This document shows, piece after piece, positions 26,858 through 35,964 of a stretch of 64,000 bases of DNA. Made by a program: the position numbers and the translations under genes. The notes under the pieces are model-generated. The model was not told the origin of the DNA. It searched no databases and saw nothing but the letters and a program-made list of their open reading frames with translations. This DNA comes from Marinicauda pacifica (lineage in GTDB: Bacteria > Pseudomonadota > Alphaproteobacteria > Caulobacterales > Maricaulaceae). Location: positions 868,501 to 932,500 of the forward strand of contig NZ_SRXV01000001.1 in NCBI RefSeq assembly GCF_004793635.1, read 5' to 3'. Numbering within the stretch: the stretch's first letter is position 1; the number at the start of each line of letters is the position of its first letter.

Positions 26858-29425
26858 TTGGCCAGACGATTTATAGCGACGATCCTGCTCGGCGGCGCGC
26901 TAGTAACGTCTGCGGCCGGCGAAGCTCAATCGACGGATTATGAATCCGCGATCGAATCTGCACGCAGCGACATGATGGGCAATCCTGGGCAAGCCCTTGA
27001 AACTGCGCAGATTGCGGTTCAGCTGGCAGAGGAAGGGGGCGCGCCTGGAGAGGTAGATGCCAGGAGGGCGACCGCTCTTTGGCTGCAGGCCGAAGCTCTT
27101 ACTCGCCTCGGGCGCTCGAGTGAGGCTGGAATCCTGGTAGAATCAGCAATTGAACTCCTTCACGGCACAGCTGCCACTAGCAAGCTTTACGCTGACCTGC
27201 TGGTCGCGCAGGGGCGGATCGCAAAAGACCTTGGAGACTTCCAGACTGCCTTGATCAGCTTTCAGGAAGCGTATGAGATCTATCTCGAAATCGGGGAAAT
27301 GAGGGCGCAGTCGATCGTCCTCCAATCGATTGGCTCGATCCATAGCAGCGGAAAGCAATACGAAACGGCGGTAAGATACTTCTCAGATGCGTCCGAGCGC
27401 TTCGAGGATCCGGCGCTAGAGCTGGCCGCTTCGAACAATCAGGCGAATGCGTATCGCCAGATGGGTCGCTATGATGACGCATTGAGTGCGTTTGAGCGTG
27501 CACTGGAACTCGCGCGATCCATGGAAAGCCGGATGCTCCAAGCCAGAATCCTAAATAATCTGGCAGCGCTTCATGCCGAGTTTGGCTATCTGGATGCCGC
27601 TGACGAAGCCATCGGCCAGGCATTTGCGCTCTACGAGGGTGAAGAGCTTGGCGAATGGGCGCGGTTCCTGCATGGGGTGAGGGCACAGGTCTCTTTCGGT
27701 CGCGGCAATCTGGACGCCGCACGCGGGCACATAGAGCAGACGTTCGACGGCGTTGCGCTGAACGAGACCACCCCGGCCTTCACCGATTTTCACGAGACTG
27801 CGGCCCAGATCTACGAGGCGCTCGGTGCGTTTGAGACCGCGAACGATCATTTGAGAGCCTTTAAGCGTCTGGACGACGACGCGCGCGACATTGCCGCCAG
27901 CGTAAATACCGCGCTGCTCGCGGCCCAGTTCGAATTTGCCGAAAATGAGCTGCAGATCGAGCAGCTTCGGGGCGAAAGTCTCGAACATGACCTTGCACTC
28001 ACACAGGCACGCGCACGCACGCGGGTGGCCATCGCGGCCAGCGTAACAAGCGCAGTTCTGCTCCTCCTGATCGTTGGCGCGTTGCGTTACCGCGCCTCAC
28101 GCCAGCGCCAGCGTTTCCTTGCCGAAGCGCTATATGTCGATGCGGCTACGGGCCTGCCGTCCCGCAATGCGCTGGAACGGCAGTTCGAGAAAGCGGTGGA
28201 AGAGGATCGCGAGGTCGCGCTGATCATGTTGAGCATCGACCGGACGATGCGACTGGCAGGGGCCTTGGGCGGCGCCAATTTCACCAAGTTGAGTTCGGAT
28301 CTTGCCAAGCGCCTCAAGGAAGATCCTGCCGTTGAATTTCTCGCCATCATGTCGCCAGGCGTGCTCGGGGTGATGATTGACTACGCGCCTCAGGACTCCC
28401 TGCTGGATGAAGACCTGATGGAAGTGGTGGCCAAGCGCTTGCTCGAACGGATCAAGGCTCCGTTCAAAGTGGACGAGATCGAGATCGATCTGACAGCCAC
28501 TGCCGGCGCTGTTCTCTACACCGGACCCGACAGCTTCAAGCAGGGCTTCGTGGCCATTCAGCAAGCCCAGGACAGCCACAGTAATTTCGCGTTATATGAC
28601 GGTCAGCGCTTCGGTGATCCCGCAACCAATCTGGCGCTGATGAGCCGCATGATGAAGGCGATCAAAGCTGGCGGGATGGAGCTTCACTACCAGCCGAAGC
28701 TGAACTTGCGGACCGGCCGCTTCGAAGCGGCCGAAGCCCTGGCGCGCTGGACCGATCCCGAGCAGGGTCCGATCCCGCCGACCGCATTCATTCCACTTGC
28801 TGAAGAAACAGGGCGCATTCGCGAACTCACAGAATGGGCCTTGGAGCGCGTGGCCCGAGATCAACTCGCCCTGCAAAAAGCAGGGCACACCGTGACCTTG
28901 TCGGTCAACATTTCTGGTGCCTTGCTATGCGACGCGGAATTCGCGTCCCATGCCGGCCGGATCGCCGCCCAGGCCCCGGGGCAGCTGATCTTCGAGGTCA
29001 CCGAAACCTCCCTGGTCCAGGATACCAAGAGGGCTGCTCAGACAATGAATCAGTGGGCCCGCGCGGGCGTCCAGATGTCGATTGACGACTATGGGGTGGG
29101 GCACTCTTCCTTGGCCTATCTCAAGAGCTTGCCCGCCCATGAGTTGAAGCTCGACCGTGCCTTCATCACGGACTTCGAGACATCTCAGCGAGACCGGCTG
29201 GTCGTCCGCTCCACGATCGACATGGCCCACAATCTGGGCCTGCAGACGACGATTGAAGGCGTCGAGAACGCCGACATTCTGCCTGCGCTCCAGGCAATGT
29301 CTGCAGACTGGGCGCAAGGCTTCGCGCTCGCCAGACCGATGCGACTGCTCGAACTCGTGGCGCTCTTCCAGCGTCAGGCCGAAGACGGCCAGACGCTCGT
29401 GAAGGGGGCCGCCAGCAGATCCTGA
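26858..29425 (+). CDS. Periplasmic TPR - membrane - degenerate GGDEF - EAL protein
   Basis: 855 residues from a TTG with AGGAGGA upstream. A signal peptide is followed by TPR-like helical repeats (about residues 40-350), a coiled-coil stretch, one membrane helix (about 389-411, ASVTSAVLLLLIVGAL), a GGDEF-like domain with no GGDEF motif (about 425-575) and an EAL domain (about 597-840). The EAL residues for c-di-GMP hydrolysis look present: EAL 626-628, SVNIS, FEVTE, IDDYG (Asp743-Asp744), KLDRAF, EGVEN and QGFALARP. Inference: a receptor that senses an outer signal through TPRs and controls a phosphodiesterase inside the cell. Confidence 0.85.
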   Translation: MARRFIATILLGGALVTSAAGEAQSTDYESAIESARSDMMGNPGQALETAQIAVQLAEEGGAPGEVDARRATALWLQAEALTRLGRSSEAGILVESAIELLHGTAATSKLYADLLVAQGRIAKDLGDFQTALISFQEAYEIYLEIGEMRAQSIVLQSIGSIHSSGKQYETAVRYFSDASERFEDPALELAASNNQANAYRQMGRYDDALSAFERALELARSMESRMLQARILNNLAALHAEFGYLDAADEAIGQAFALYEGEELGEWARFLHGVRAQVSFGRGNLDAARGHIEQTFDGVALNETTPAFTDFHETAAQIYEALGAFETANDHLRAFKRLDDDARDIAASVNTALLAAQFEFAENELQIEQLRGESLEHDLALTQARARTRVAIAASVTSAVLLLLIVGALRYRASRQRQRFLAEALYVDAATGLPSRNALERQFEKAVEEDREVALIMLSIDRTMRLAGALGGANFTKLSSDLAKRLKEDPAVEFLAIMSPGVLGVMIDYAPQDSLLDEDLMEVVAKRLLERIKAPFKVDEIEIDLTATAGAVLYTGPDSFKQGFVAIQQAQDSHSNFALYDGQRFGDPATNLALMSRMMKAIKAGGMELHYQPKLNLRTGRFEAAEALARWTDPEQGPIPPTAFIPLAEETGRIRELTEWALERVARDQLALQKAGHTVTLSVNISGALLCDAEFASHAGRIAAQAPGQLIFEVTETSLVQDTKRAAQTMNQWARAGVQMSIDDYGVGHSSLAYLKSLPAHELKLDRAFITDFETSQRDRLVVRSTIDMAHNLGLQTTIEGVENADILPALQAMSADWAQGFALARPMRLLELVALFQRQAEDGQTLVKGAASRS

Positions 29426-29642
29426 CGGCACGGTCACCGCCGGCGATCGGTCAGCGTGAGCCATGAGCGTGAGCCCTGAAGTCTTCCTTGCACCGGTGGA
29501 CCAGTGATCTGACCGTGTCGCGAGGCGAGGACACGGGTGACGGCACGCCTCAAGCCGCGTCGATCATCACCAAATCCCGCATAATAAATATTATGAGAAA
29601 TCTGAGATGCTGCGCTCTGGCTTTCCCTGGGGCTTCTCGCGG
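29426..29642. other. Convergent intergenic region with an AT palindrome
   Basis: No gene seen. It contains CATAATA-AA-TATTATG (29580-29595), a perfect 7-bp inverted repeat that is strikingly AT-rich for this genome. It lies between the convergent EAL and MBL genes and could act as a weak bidirectional transcription stop. Confidence 0.35.
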
Positions 29643-30497
29643 CTAAGTCCGAAACTTCTTGCCCGTGCCGGCGTCGATGGTCACGACCATTCCGTCAAAG
29701 GCGGGTTCGACATTCTCCGGGCAGCGATCGCTCAGAGCGTCGTAGTCGAGATCGATATGAAGATTGGTGAGAATGCCGTATCGGGCGCGCACCTGTTCGA
29801 GCCAGTCCAGCGACTGGCCGACATGGGTATGTGTCGGATGCGGTTTTTCTCGTAGCGCATCGAGTATCCACAGCGGCACGTCCTGCAGCACGTCGAACCC
29901 GGCCTGGTTGATCGCGCTGACGTCCGGCGTATAGGCGATGGGTCCGAACCGCAGACCGGCGCAGACGACATTGCCATGCTGGACCGGGAAAGTTTCCAGC
30001 TCTATCGCACCGCCCTCGCCCTCGATCGAGATTCTGCCTCGCTCAGGCAGATCGCGCGCTTCAAGCAGAGGCGGATAGCCCGACCCTGGTGGAGTTTCAA
30101 AGATATAGCCGAAGCGTTTGAATAGATCAGTCCGGGTCGAGACGTTCATGTACGCCGTTATTCTCGCCTGGTGGCGATAAACAATGGCCCGGATGTCATC
30201 GATACCGTGTGCTTGGTCGGCATGAGCATGGGTGTAGACGATGGCATCGGGAACCGGGCTGCCGGCATCGATCAGCTGCTCGCGCAGATCCGGTGAGGTG
30301 TCGACCAGGATTCTCGTCGAACTTCCGCGCTCTAACGCCTTAAAGTCTGAAGCTTTTTCAAGGAGGATCGAGCATCGGCGGCGCCGATTTCTTGGATTTT
30401 CAGGATTGCAGCTGCCCCAATCGCCATCCGCACGCGGAACGCCACCCGACGAGCCGCATCCCAGAATGCGGACGCGTATGAGACCCTCGGCGCTCAA
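29643..30497 (-). CDS. MBL-fold metallo-hydrolase (PhnP-like phosphodiesterase family)
   Basis: 284 residues starting at a TTG that overlaps the stop of the preceding tatD-like gene (TTGA). The metal motif is THAHADQAHG (His90, His92, Asp94, His97). The N-terminus ILGCGSSGGVPRADGDWGSC is typical of the PhnP-like MBL subgroup, which includes cyclic-phosphate diesterases. Linkage to tatD and holB is common in alphaproteobacteria. There is no phosphonate gene nearby, so the real substrate is unknown. Confidence 0.88.
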   Translation of the reverse strand: MSAEGLIRVRILGCGSSGGVPRADGDWGSCNPENPRNRRRRCSILLEKASDFKALERGSSTRILVDTSPDLREQLIDAGSPVPDAIVYTHAHADQAHGIDDIRAIVYRHQARITAYMNVSTRTDLFKRFGYIFETPPGSGYPPLLEARDLPERGRISIEGEGGAIELETFPVQHGNVVCAGLRFGPIAYTPDVSAINQAGFDVLQDVPLWILDALREKPHPTHTHVGQSLDWLEQVRARYGILTNLHIDLDYDALSDRCPENVEPAFDGMVVTIDAGTGKKFRT

Positions 30498-31273
30498 CCG
30501 GCCAGTCTGTGGAAGAGCGCCAGCGAGTTTTGTCGTGTCCTGCGGGCGGTCTCCTCCACGCTCCAGTCGCGGAGTTCTGCAAGTTTTTCGGCAACATGGG
30601 GCAAGAAAGCCGGTTCATTGCGCTGACCGCGCCTGGGGACCGGCGCCAGATACGGACAATCGGTTTCGATGATCACCTTGTCGTCGGGCACGTCCTGAGC
30701 AAATACGGCCCGGACGTCCTCGGCCTTCTTGAACGTAATGATACCCGAGGCAGAAAACCACGCACCGAGCGCGGCCGCGCGCCGCGCCAGTTCATGCCCG
30801 CCGGTGTAGCAGTGCAGCAAGATTTTGAACCCGCCCTTCCCCATCTCTTCTTCCAGAAGATCGGCCATCTGCGCATCGGCATCGCGGCTGTGCAGGATGA
30901 TGGGCAGGCCGGTCTGCCGGGCCGCCTCGATATGCGTACGCAGGCTAGCGAACTGATCTTCGGCCGGGCTGTAACCGTAATGAAAATCCAGTCCTGTTTC
31001 GCCGATCGCCACCACCTTGGGGTGCCGGGCGATCGTGATCAGTTCATCCGGCGTGATGTCCGGACGGTCCTTGGCGTGATGAGGGTGAGCACCGATTGTG
31101 CAGAATACGTCCTCATGAGCCTCGGCAACGGCCCGGACGTCATCGAATTCGTTGAGGCGGCAGCAGATCGCGATCATCGGCGAGACGCCCGCCTCCCGCG
31201 CGCGTGCCAGGACGATTTCACGATCTTCTTCATAGGCTTCACCATGAATATTGATGTGAGTGTCGATCAGCAT
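30494..31273 (-). CDS. tatD: TatD-family metal-dependent hydrolase/DNase
   Basis: 259 residues if started at the ATG giving MLIDTHINIHG; a TTG 12 bases upstream is an alternative. Metal ligands later in the chain are clear: GETGLDFHY, ILHSRDAD, LLHCYTGG and ETDCPYLAPVPRRG. The usual first motif HxH (DSHCHLD) is altered to DTHINIH, so the second histidine is asparagine with another His two positions on. TatD proteins are 3'-5' exonucleases or D-aminoacyl-tRNA-related hydrolases. It sits downstream of holB in the same run. Confidence 0.9.
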   Translation of the reverse strand: MLIDTHINIHGEAYEEDREIVLARAREAGVSPMIAICCRLNEFDDVRAVAEAHEDVFCTIGAHPHHAKDRPDITPDELITIARHPKVVAIGETGLDFHYGYSPAEDQFASLRTHIEAARQTGLPIILHSRDADAQMADLLEEEMGKGGFKILLHCYTGGHELARRAAALGAWFSASGIITFKKAEDVRAVFAQDVPDDKVIIETDCPYLAPVPRRGQRNEPAFLPHVAEKLAELRDWSVEETARRTRQNSLALFHRLAG

Positions 31274-31291
31274 TTCGGCGTTCAATTCCGA

Positions 31292-32338
31292 CTATTGAGT
31301 CTCGGCTTGAGCGGCTTCCTTCAGGATCGTGAATGCCGCGTGCGTGGTCTGCTTGGGATCCAGATAGAGGGTTTCGCTCTCGCGGGCCAGACGCGCCAAT
31401 GCATCGCCTGCTGCGACCCATATGCCTGCGCGGTCTGCGCCCTCTCCGCCCAGAATCGCTGCGCGGGCGCGATCGTGCGCATAGCGTTCAAGAAACTCCA
31501 TCAAGGTACGGCGGACAGCCTCCCCGTCGCGTTTCGCGGTCTCACTGGCGAGCACGCCGACCGCTCGCGAGTCCAGCCGCGGAAGAGTCTCGAGTATGCC
31601 ATCGAGCGTCTCTTTCAGGCGCGGCGCATCGGATTGTGAGAGAGCAAGCGCGCGACCCGGAGCTCCGCCGGCCATATCAGCGCATCGCCGCGCGATCTCT
31701 GCGTCAATGCCGTGCCGCTCCGCGAGCCAGGTCGCGCACGCGTCAGGGGCGGAGGCGCGCAGAGACAGCCGGCGGCATCGCGACCGGATCGTAGTGGGCA
31801 ACCGGCCAGGCGCATTGACTACTAGCAATAACAACCCCTTGGCGGGCGGTTCTTCAAGTGTTTTGAGAAGGGCATTGGCCGCATTCGTATTCATCTCGTC
31901 GGCTGCGTCCACGATACAGACCCGCCAGTCGGATTCGCTCGCGCTTTTGGAGAAGAATTCCGGCGCGCGCCGGCTTTCATCGACGGTAATCTCGGCGCGC
32001 AACTTGCCGCGTTTCGCATCGAACGGGCGACGAATGAGCAGAAAATCAGGATGGGACAACGCTTCCAGCCGTCTGGAAACTGTATCCTCAGGCCCCACCG
32101 AGAGGGGCGATTTTCCCGTGGGCGCACCGCCGAGAACGCGGCGGGCAAGACGCCACGCGAAGGTCGCCTTCCCGACCCCTTTGGGGCCGGTAATCATCCA
32201 AGCATGATGCATGCGCCCTTCGGCAAAGGCTTCGCCGGCCTGACGTTCGGCATCGTCATGGCCAACCAGGTCGTAGACTTCTCGCGGATGAGCGAGTTCG
32301 CCCTCTCGGTCGGCTTCCGGGATTGGGTCGTCCGCCAT
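31292..32338 (-). CDS. holB: DNA polymerase III subunit delta'
   Basis: 348 residues. Clamp-loader AAA+ features: MITGPKGVGKATFAWRLA (Walker A), VCIVDAADEMNTNAANALLKTLEEPP (Walker B/SRC-proximal block), and PTTIRSRCRRLSL with the SRC motif. The four zinc-binding cysteines seen in E. coli delta' are not evident. It lies two bases downstream of tmk, the common tmk-holB-tatD order. Confidence 0.94.
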   Translation of the reverse strand: MADDPIPEADREGELAHPREVYDLVGHDDAERQAGEAFAEGRMHHAWMITGPKGVGKATFAWRLARRVLGGAPTGKSPLSVGPEDTVSRRLEALSHPDFLLIRRPFDAKRGKLRAEITVDESRRAPEFFSKSASESDWRVCIVDAADEMNTNAANALLKTLEEPPAKGLLLLVVNAPGRLPTTIRSRCRRLSLRASAPDACATWLAERHGIDAEIARRCADMAGGAPGRALALSQSDAPRLKETLDGILETLPRLDSRAVGVLASETAKRDGEAVRRTLMEFLERYAHDRARAAILGGEGADRAGIWVAAGDALARLARESETLYLDPKQTTHAAFTILKEAAQAETQ

Positions 32339-32340
32339 GC

Positions 32341-32973
32341 TCAGCTCCCTAGACGGGAGTCAATGACGGCCAACGCGGCCTGGGCAAGCTCTTGCGGAGG
32401 CTGAGTGGCATCCAGCACGGCGCATCGATCCGGCGCGGCGGCGGCGATATCGAGAAAGCCCTCGCGCAGTGCGGCGTGAAACGAAAGATCTTGCTTTTCG
32501 AACCGGGTCGCGTCCTCCCCGCGTTGGCGGGTGCGCTCCATGCCGATTGCCGGGTCGAGATCCAGGATCAATGTCAGATCGGGCTCGAAGCCATCAAGGG
32601 CAAGCTGGTGCAGCCGGTTCAGACGATCGCGATCCAACCGGCCGGCCGCCCCCTGATAGGCGCGCGTGGAATCGGAGAAGCGGTCGCAAATCACCCACGT
32701 GTCCGAATTCAACGCCGGCCGGATGCGGCGATCCACATGGTCCACCCGTGCCGCATAGAGCAACAAGGCTTCGCTCAGTGAGGACCAGCGATCCGGTTCG
32801 CCGCTCACCAGAAGTGAACGTATTTGTTCGGCATTCTCGGTCCCGCCAGGCTCGCGCGTCACATCGACCGCGTGCCCACGCGCTTCAAGCGCATCGGCCA
32901 GCGCTCGAGCGAGGGTCGACTTGCCCGCGCCCTCTCCGCCCTCCAGCGTGATGAACCGGCCTGCCACCGGCAT
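32341..32973 (-). CDS. tmk: Thymidylate kinase
   Basis: 210 residues: P-loop ITLEGGEGAGKSTLARAL, DRF (CDRFSDSTRAYQG) and the LID region following RQRGEDATRFE. It phosphorylates dTMP to dTDP. Its ATG overlaps the last base of the dacA stop (TAATG), and holB follows with two bases between, so the genes are cotranscribed and probably translationally coupled. Confidence 0.97.
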   Translation of the reverse strand: MPVAGRFITLEGGEGAGKSTLARALADALEARGHAVDVTREPGGTENAEQIRSLLVSGEPDRWSSLSEALLLYAARVDHVDRRIRPALNSDTWVICDRFSDSTRAYQGAAGRLDRDRLNRLHQLALDGFEPDLTLILDLDPAIGMERTRQRGEDATRFEKQDLSFHAALREGFLDIAAAAPDRCAVLDATQPPQELAQAALAVIDSRLGS

Positions 32974-34121
32974 TAATTCCCGCGGATCAGGTGGACGAGA
33001 GCGCTGACAGCGCGGCCGGCCATTCCCTTGCCGGGCACAGATTCAGCTGCCTCGACGGGCACGGTCTCCGTGCGTCCTCCGGGGAATGTCACGACAAGCT
33101 GCCCAACCGGGTCACCTTCGAGAACCGGCGCGCGCAAGGGGCCTTCAAAGACAATCTCGGCCGTCAGGTCCGCTCGTTCGCGCCGATGGACGCCCACTGT
33201 CAGAGCTTCGCCCGCACGCAGATCGACAACTGACGCCGTCCCCATGAAGACATCGGCCTGACCGAGGACTTCTCCGGCCTGCACCAGCTCTACAATTTCA
33301 AACTCGGTGAAGGCGGCGCGCATGATGCGTTCGGCCTCGTCGGCCCGGGCGCGCCCACTCTCCATTCCATTGAAAACCGTAACGCGCCGGGTTCCATCGC
33401 GTTCGGCCGAGCCTACCAGCCCGTATCCGGATTCCTCGGTGTGGCCGGTCTTCAGCCCGTCCGCACCCTCGACCACACCTAGAAGCGGATTGCGATTAAA
33501 CTGACGAATGCCGTTATAAGTGAAATCGGTTTCCGAATAAATTTCATAGAGTTCCGGGAATTCCTCAATGATCAGCGCAGCAAGCCGCGCCAGATCCGCG
33601 GCAGAGATTTCGTGATCCGGGTGCGGCCAGCCGGTCGCATTCTCGAAATTGGCGCTCGTCAAACCGAGCTGATGAGCGCGTTCGGTCATCGCGTCGGCGA
33701 AATTCGATTCGGTTCCTTCCAGCCCTTCAGCGATGACGATGCAGGCGTCGTTGCCGGATTGAACGATAATGCCGCGCAGCAGATCGCCGACCCGGGCCCG
33801 CGTGTTAGGCTCCAGGAACATTGTCGAGCCGCCAGTCGCCGCGCCGCCGCGGCGCCAGGCCTCCTCGCTGACTGGAAGCTCGTCATCCAGCGAGAGGCGA
33901 CCGTCGCGGATCGCCTCAAACGCCATATATACAGTCATCAGTTTGGACATGGATGCCGGGGGCATCGGTTCGTCGCCATTCTTCGAGAACAAGATCTGGC
34001 CGGTCTCGAAATCAAGAATCACCGCGTGAGTGGCATCCGTCGTGTAAGCGCTATCCTGGGCGCGAGCGGCGCCGGCCGGAGCGAGTATCAGCAGGCAAAT
34101 GGCGAGAAGTGAGCGCAGCAC
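32973..34121 (-). CDS. dacA: D-alanyl-D-alanine carboxypeptidase (S11 family, PBP5/6 type)
   Basis: 382 residues with a signal peptide (LAICLLILAPAGAARAQ). Active-site motifs are Ser57-x-x-Lys60 (SMSK), Ser122-Gly-Asn124 and Lys224-Thr-Gly226, followed by the C-terminal PBP5-type beta domain and an amphipathic end (GRAVSALVHLIRGN) that may anchor it to the membrane. It trims the terminal D-alanine of peptidoglycan stem peptides. RlpA, encoded upstream, also acts on peptidoglycan. Confidence 0.95.
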   Translation of the reverse strand: MLRSLLAICLLILAPAGAARAQDSAYTTDATHAVILDFETGQILFSKNGDEPMPPASMSKLMTVYMAFEAIRDGRLSLDDELPVSEEAWRRGGAATGGSTMFLEPNTRARVGDLLRGIIVQSGNDACIVIAEGLEGTESNFADAMTERAHQLGLTSANFENATGWPHPDHEISAADLARLAALIIEEFPELYEIYSETDFTYNGIRQFNRNPLLGVVEGADGLKTGHTEESGYGLVGSAERDGTRRVTVFNGMESGRARADEAERIMRAAFTEFEIVELVQAGEVLGQADVFMGTASVVDLRAGEALTVGVHRRERADLTAEIVFEGPLRAPVLEGDPVGQLVVTFPGGRTETVPVEAAESVPGKGMAGRAVSALVHLIRGN

Positions 34122-34216
34122 GGCAGACGCCTCCTAAAGACAATGATGGGTCGCTAAGGCTCGTGAAAGGCCATGAAACCCTGACGGAAACAAGGCGGCA
34201 AGGGTCCGGCTTGCAG

Positions 34217-34807
34217 TCACCGCTGCGCGGTTTGTATCGGCTCGAGCGTTTCCGCGTCGAACCGGGGCGGGCCTTCGGCGGGATCAAAGGCCATCGGCGG
34301 CGCAGCCCGATCCTCCACATCGGCCGGTCCCAGCGCCTCGATGAGGACTTCGGCAACGCCGTCCTCCACGAAGTCTAGCTCGTTGGCCGCAGCGAAGCTG
34401 AGATCGATGATGCGCCCTTCGACGAAGGGGCCGCGATCGTTGACACGAACGACGACGCTTTCACCGGTATCCAACCGCGTGACACGCGCAAGACTGGGCA
34501 GAGGAAGCGTCGGATGAGCCGCTGTCAGCGCATGCTGGTCGAAAACCTCGCCATTGGCTGTCAAACGGCCCTGGAAGCGTGCGCCGTACCAAGAGGCCAG
34601 CCCTTCATATACGGCGCGTGGGCGTGCTGAATCGGCGACCGGGATGATCCAGGGGCCACGCCCCTCTCCCAACGCCGGCGCGCGCGCCGATTCTTCGCCA
34701 CCGGACGTATCTGAATTCGTCGCGCAAGCGGACAAAAGGGCAAACGCGCCAAGCGCGCAGAGCGATCGAGCAAGTCGCAAGGTGTGATCCTGTATCCTGG
34801 CTGTCAC
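34217..34807 (-). CDS. rlpA: RlpA-like septal ring lytic transglycosylase lipoprotein
   Basis: 196 residues from a GTG; a TTG 30 bases inside is possible. The lipobox LSAC gives Cys28. The double-psi beta-barrel is seen in [40 protein letters not shown] and [18 protein letters not shown], including the catalytic-type Asp of the NDRGP block. RlpA cleaves peptidoglycan strands lacking stem peptides. There is no C-terminal SPOR domain, so this is a short form. Confidence 0.92.
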   Translation of the reverse strand: MTARIQDHTLRLARSLCALGAFALLSACATNSDTSGGEESARAPALGEGRGPWIIPVADSARPRAVYEGLASWYGARFQGRLTANGEVFDQHALTAAHPTLPLPSLARVTRLDTGESVVVRVNDRGPFVEGRIIDLSFAAANELDFVEDGVAEVLIEALGPADVEDRAAPPMAFDPAEGPPRFDAETLEPIQTAQR

Positions 34808-34853
34808 GCCATTCTTGCCCGAAGCGGGAGCCTCCGGCTACACCTTGTTTCAC

Positions 34854-34941
34854 GGAGGGGTGGCAGAGTGGTCGATTGCGGCGGTCTTGAAAACCGTTGA
34901 GCCGCGAGGCTCCGGGGGTTCGAATCCCTCCCCCTCCGCCA
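34854..34941 (+). tRNA. tRNA-Ser(UGA)
   Basis: An 88-base cloverleaf with acceptor stem GGAGGGG / CCCCTCC, discriminator G and encoded CCA. The anticodon loop CTTGAAA has anticodon TGA at 34888-34890. There is a long class II variable arm (GAGCCGCGAGGCTCC region) and the T-loop GTTCGAATC. It decodes UCA/UCN serine codons. Confidence 0.97.
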
Positions 34942-35218
34942 TTTTCCGCCTGTCCGGCCCAAGGCATAGTCTGCCCGAGACATGGGTGCTCGCGTGACGG
35001 CGCGGTGTCGTGCGCAAATAGGCCGCGCACGGGCCGCATCTCCAAGCGACCTTTATCCCCGCCAGTTCGCGAAGCGCTCACACTGTGGTCCGGCTCTTTC
35101 TCATCTGGATATGGTTTCGCGCAGTCTGAAGCAGAATGAGAGTCGTGGTAGTAGTAGGAGGACTCGCTTCGTTGGCGCTTTCGACTCTCACGAAAGGCCC
35201 GCGTCGGTCATAGGCCCG
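34942..35218. other. Intergenic region after tRNA-Ser
   Basis: About 280 bases without a supported gene. I see no attachment-site duplication of the tRNA 3' end nearby and no integrase, so the tRNA does not appear to be used as an integration site inside this window. Confidence 0.5.
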
Positions 35219-35494
35219 TTAGCGCCGCATGCGGTCGAACAGGTCGATCAGTTCGGCGAATTTTTCGCTCTGCTCGCCGGCATCTCCGCTCTCGATCGCG
35301 TTCTGGACGCAATGAGCGGCATGATCTTTCAGCACGAGGCCCTCGACCTTGTTCAGCGCGGCACGCACGGCCTGGACTTGCTGCAAGACCTCAATGCAGT
35401 AGCGGTCTTCCTCGAGCATGCGCGAAATCCCGCGGACCTGCCCCTCGATCCGCTTCAGGCGCCGGAGAGTATCCGGCTTATGAGCGTCGATCAT
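35219..35494 (-). CDS. csoR: CsoR-type copper-sensing repressor
   Basis: 91 residues from the ATG at 35494; an upstream in-frame ATG would lie inside the operator. An all-helical DUF156 protein (LRRLKRIEGQVRGISRML). The Cu(I) triad Cys-His-Cys is present as Cys33, His58 and Cys62, with the same spacing as M. tuberculosis CsoR (36/61/65). This favours copper over the nickel (RcnR) or formaldehyde (FrmR) types. It is divergent from the copper-resistance genes and next to a matching operator. Confidence 0.88.
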   Translation of the reverse strand: MIDAHKPDTLRRLKRIEGQVRGISRMLEEDRYCIEVLQQVQAVRAALNKVEGLVLKDHAAHCVQNAIESGDAGEQSEKFAELIDLFDRMRR

Positions 35495-35503
35495 TGACTT
35501 TTT

Positions 35504-35520
35504 ATACTCCGTGGGGGTAT
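35504..35520. promoter_or_regulatory. CsoR-type operator
   Basis: ATACTCC-gtg-GGGGTAT is a G/C-tract inverted repeat with one mismatch, like known CsoR/RcnR-family sites (ATACCCC...GGGGTAT). A second half-site, CATACTCCC, follows at 35525-35533. It lies between csoR and the copper operon and could repress both. Confidence 0.65.
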
Positions 35521-35550
35521 GGGCCATACTCCCTACGATATTGCGATTTG

Positions 35551-35964
35551 ATGAGCAAGAACCTGTATCGCCTTCCTGTCCTCCTTCTGCTTGCGCTGGT
35601 TTTCAGCGCGGGATGGGCGTCGTGTGTCTGCGCTGAAGCGGGCCATGAGCCCGCTCACGCGGCGAGCGCCACTGCGAGTGCGGAACATGGCTCACATGTG
35701 GCACATGAGCCGGCTCGCGAAGCCGTAGGAACGGGATGTCACGATGCATGTGACGGCTGCGCGGAGCTGGCGGCCGTAGACGCGGAGGCGTCCTCAATGC
35801 GGCTCGCACCCGCGCCGTCTCTCGTGGCGATTGCAAGTGTCGGCGCCTCGGGTGGTCACCATCCTGTTCAGGCGGGTTCACCCTCTCACGTCGACCCGAT
35901 TCCATCGCCGCCGCGGATGCGACGGCTTTCACCGGTCGGTTTGCACGTCAAAAGTCTCGATTGA
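35551..35964 (+). CDS. His/Cys-rich exported protein of the copper cluster
   Basis: 137 residues beginning MSKNLYRLPVLLLLALVFSAGW, a signal peptide or N-terminal anchor. The next 60 residues hold many histidines plus cysteine pairs (SCVC, CHDACDGC), a pattern suited to copper binding. The remainder is Pro/Ser-rich. It is the first gene after the CsoR-type operator and precedes copA by 89 bases. No family recognised; a periplasmic copper-binding role is inferred from composition and context. Confidence 0.6.
   Translation: MSKNLYRLPVLLLLALVFSAGWASCVCAEAGHEPAHAASATASAEHGSHVAHEPAREAVGTGCHDACDGCAELAAVDAEASSMRLAPAPSLVAIASVGASGGHHPVQAGSPSHVDPIPSPPRMRRLSPVGLHVKSLD

Noticed and set aside
34854..34941. 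tRNA-Ser as a possible integration site for a genomic island
   Set aside because: No integrase gene and no repeated tRNA 3' fragment are seen in the window, so there is no evidence that the copper cluster was integrated here.
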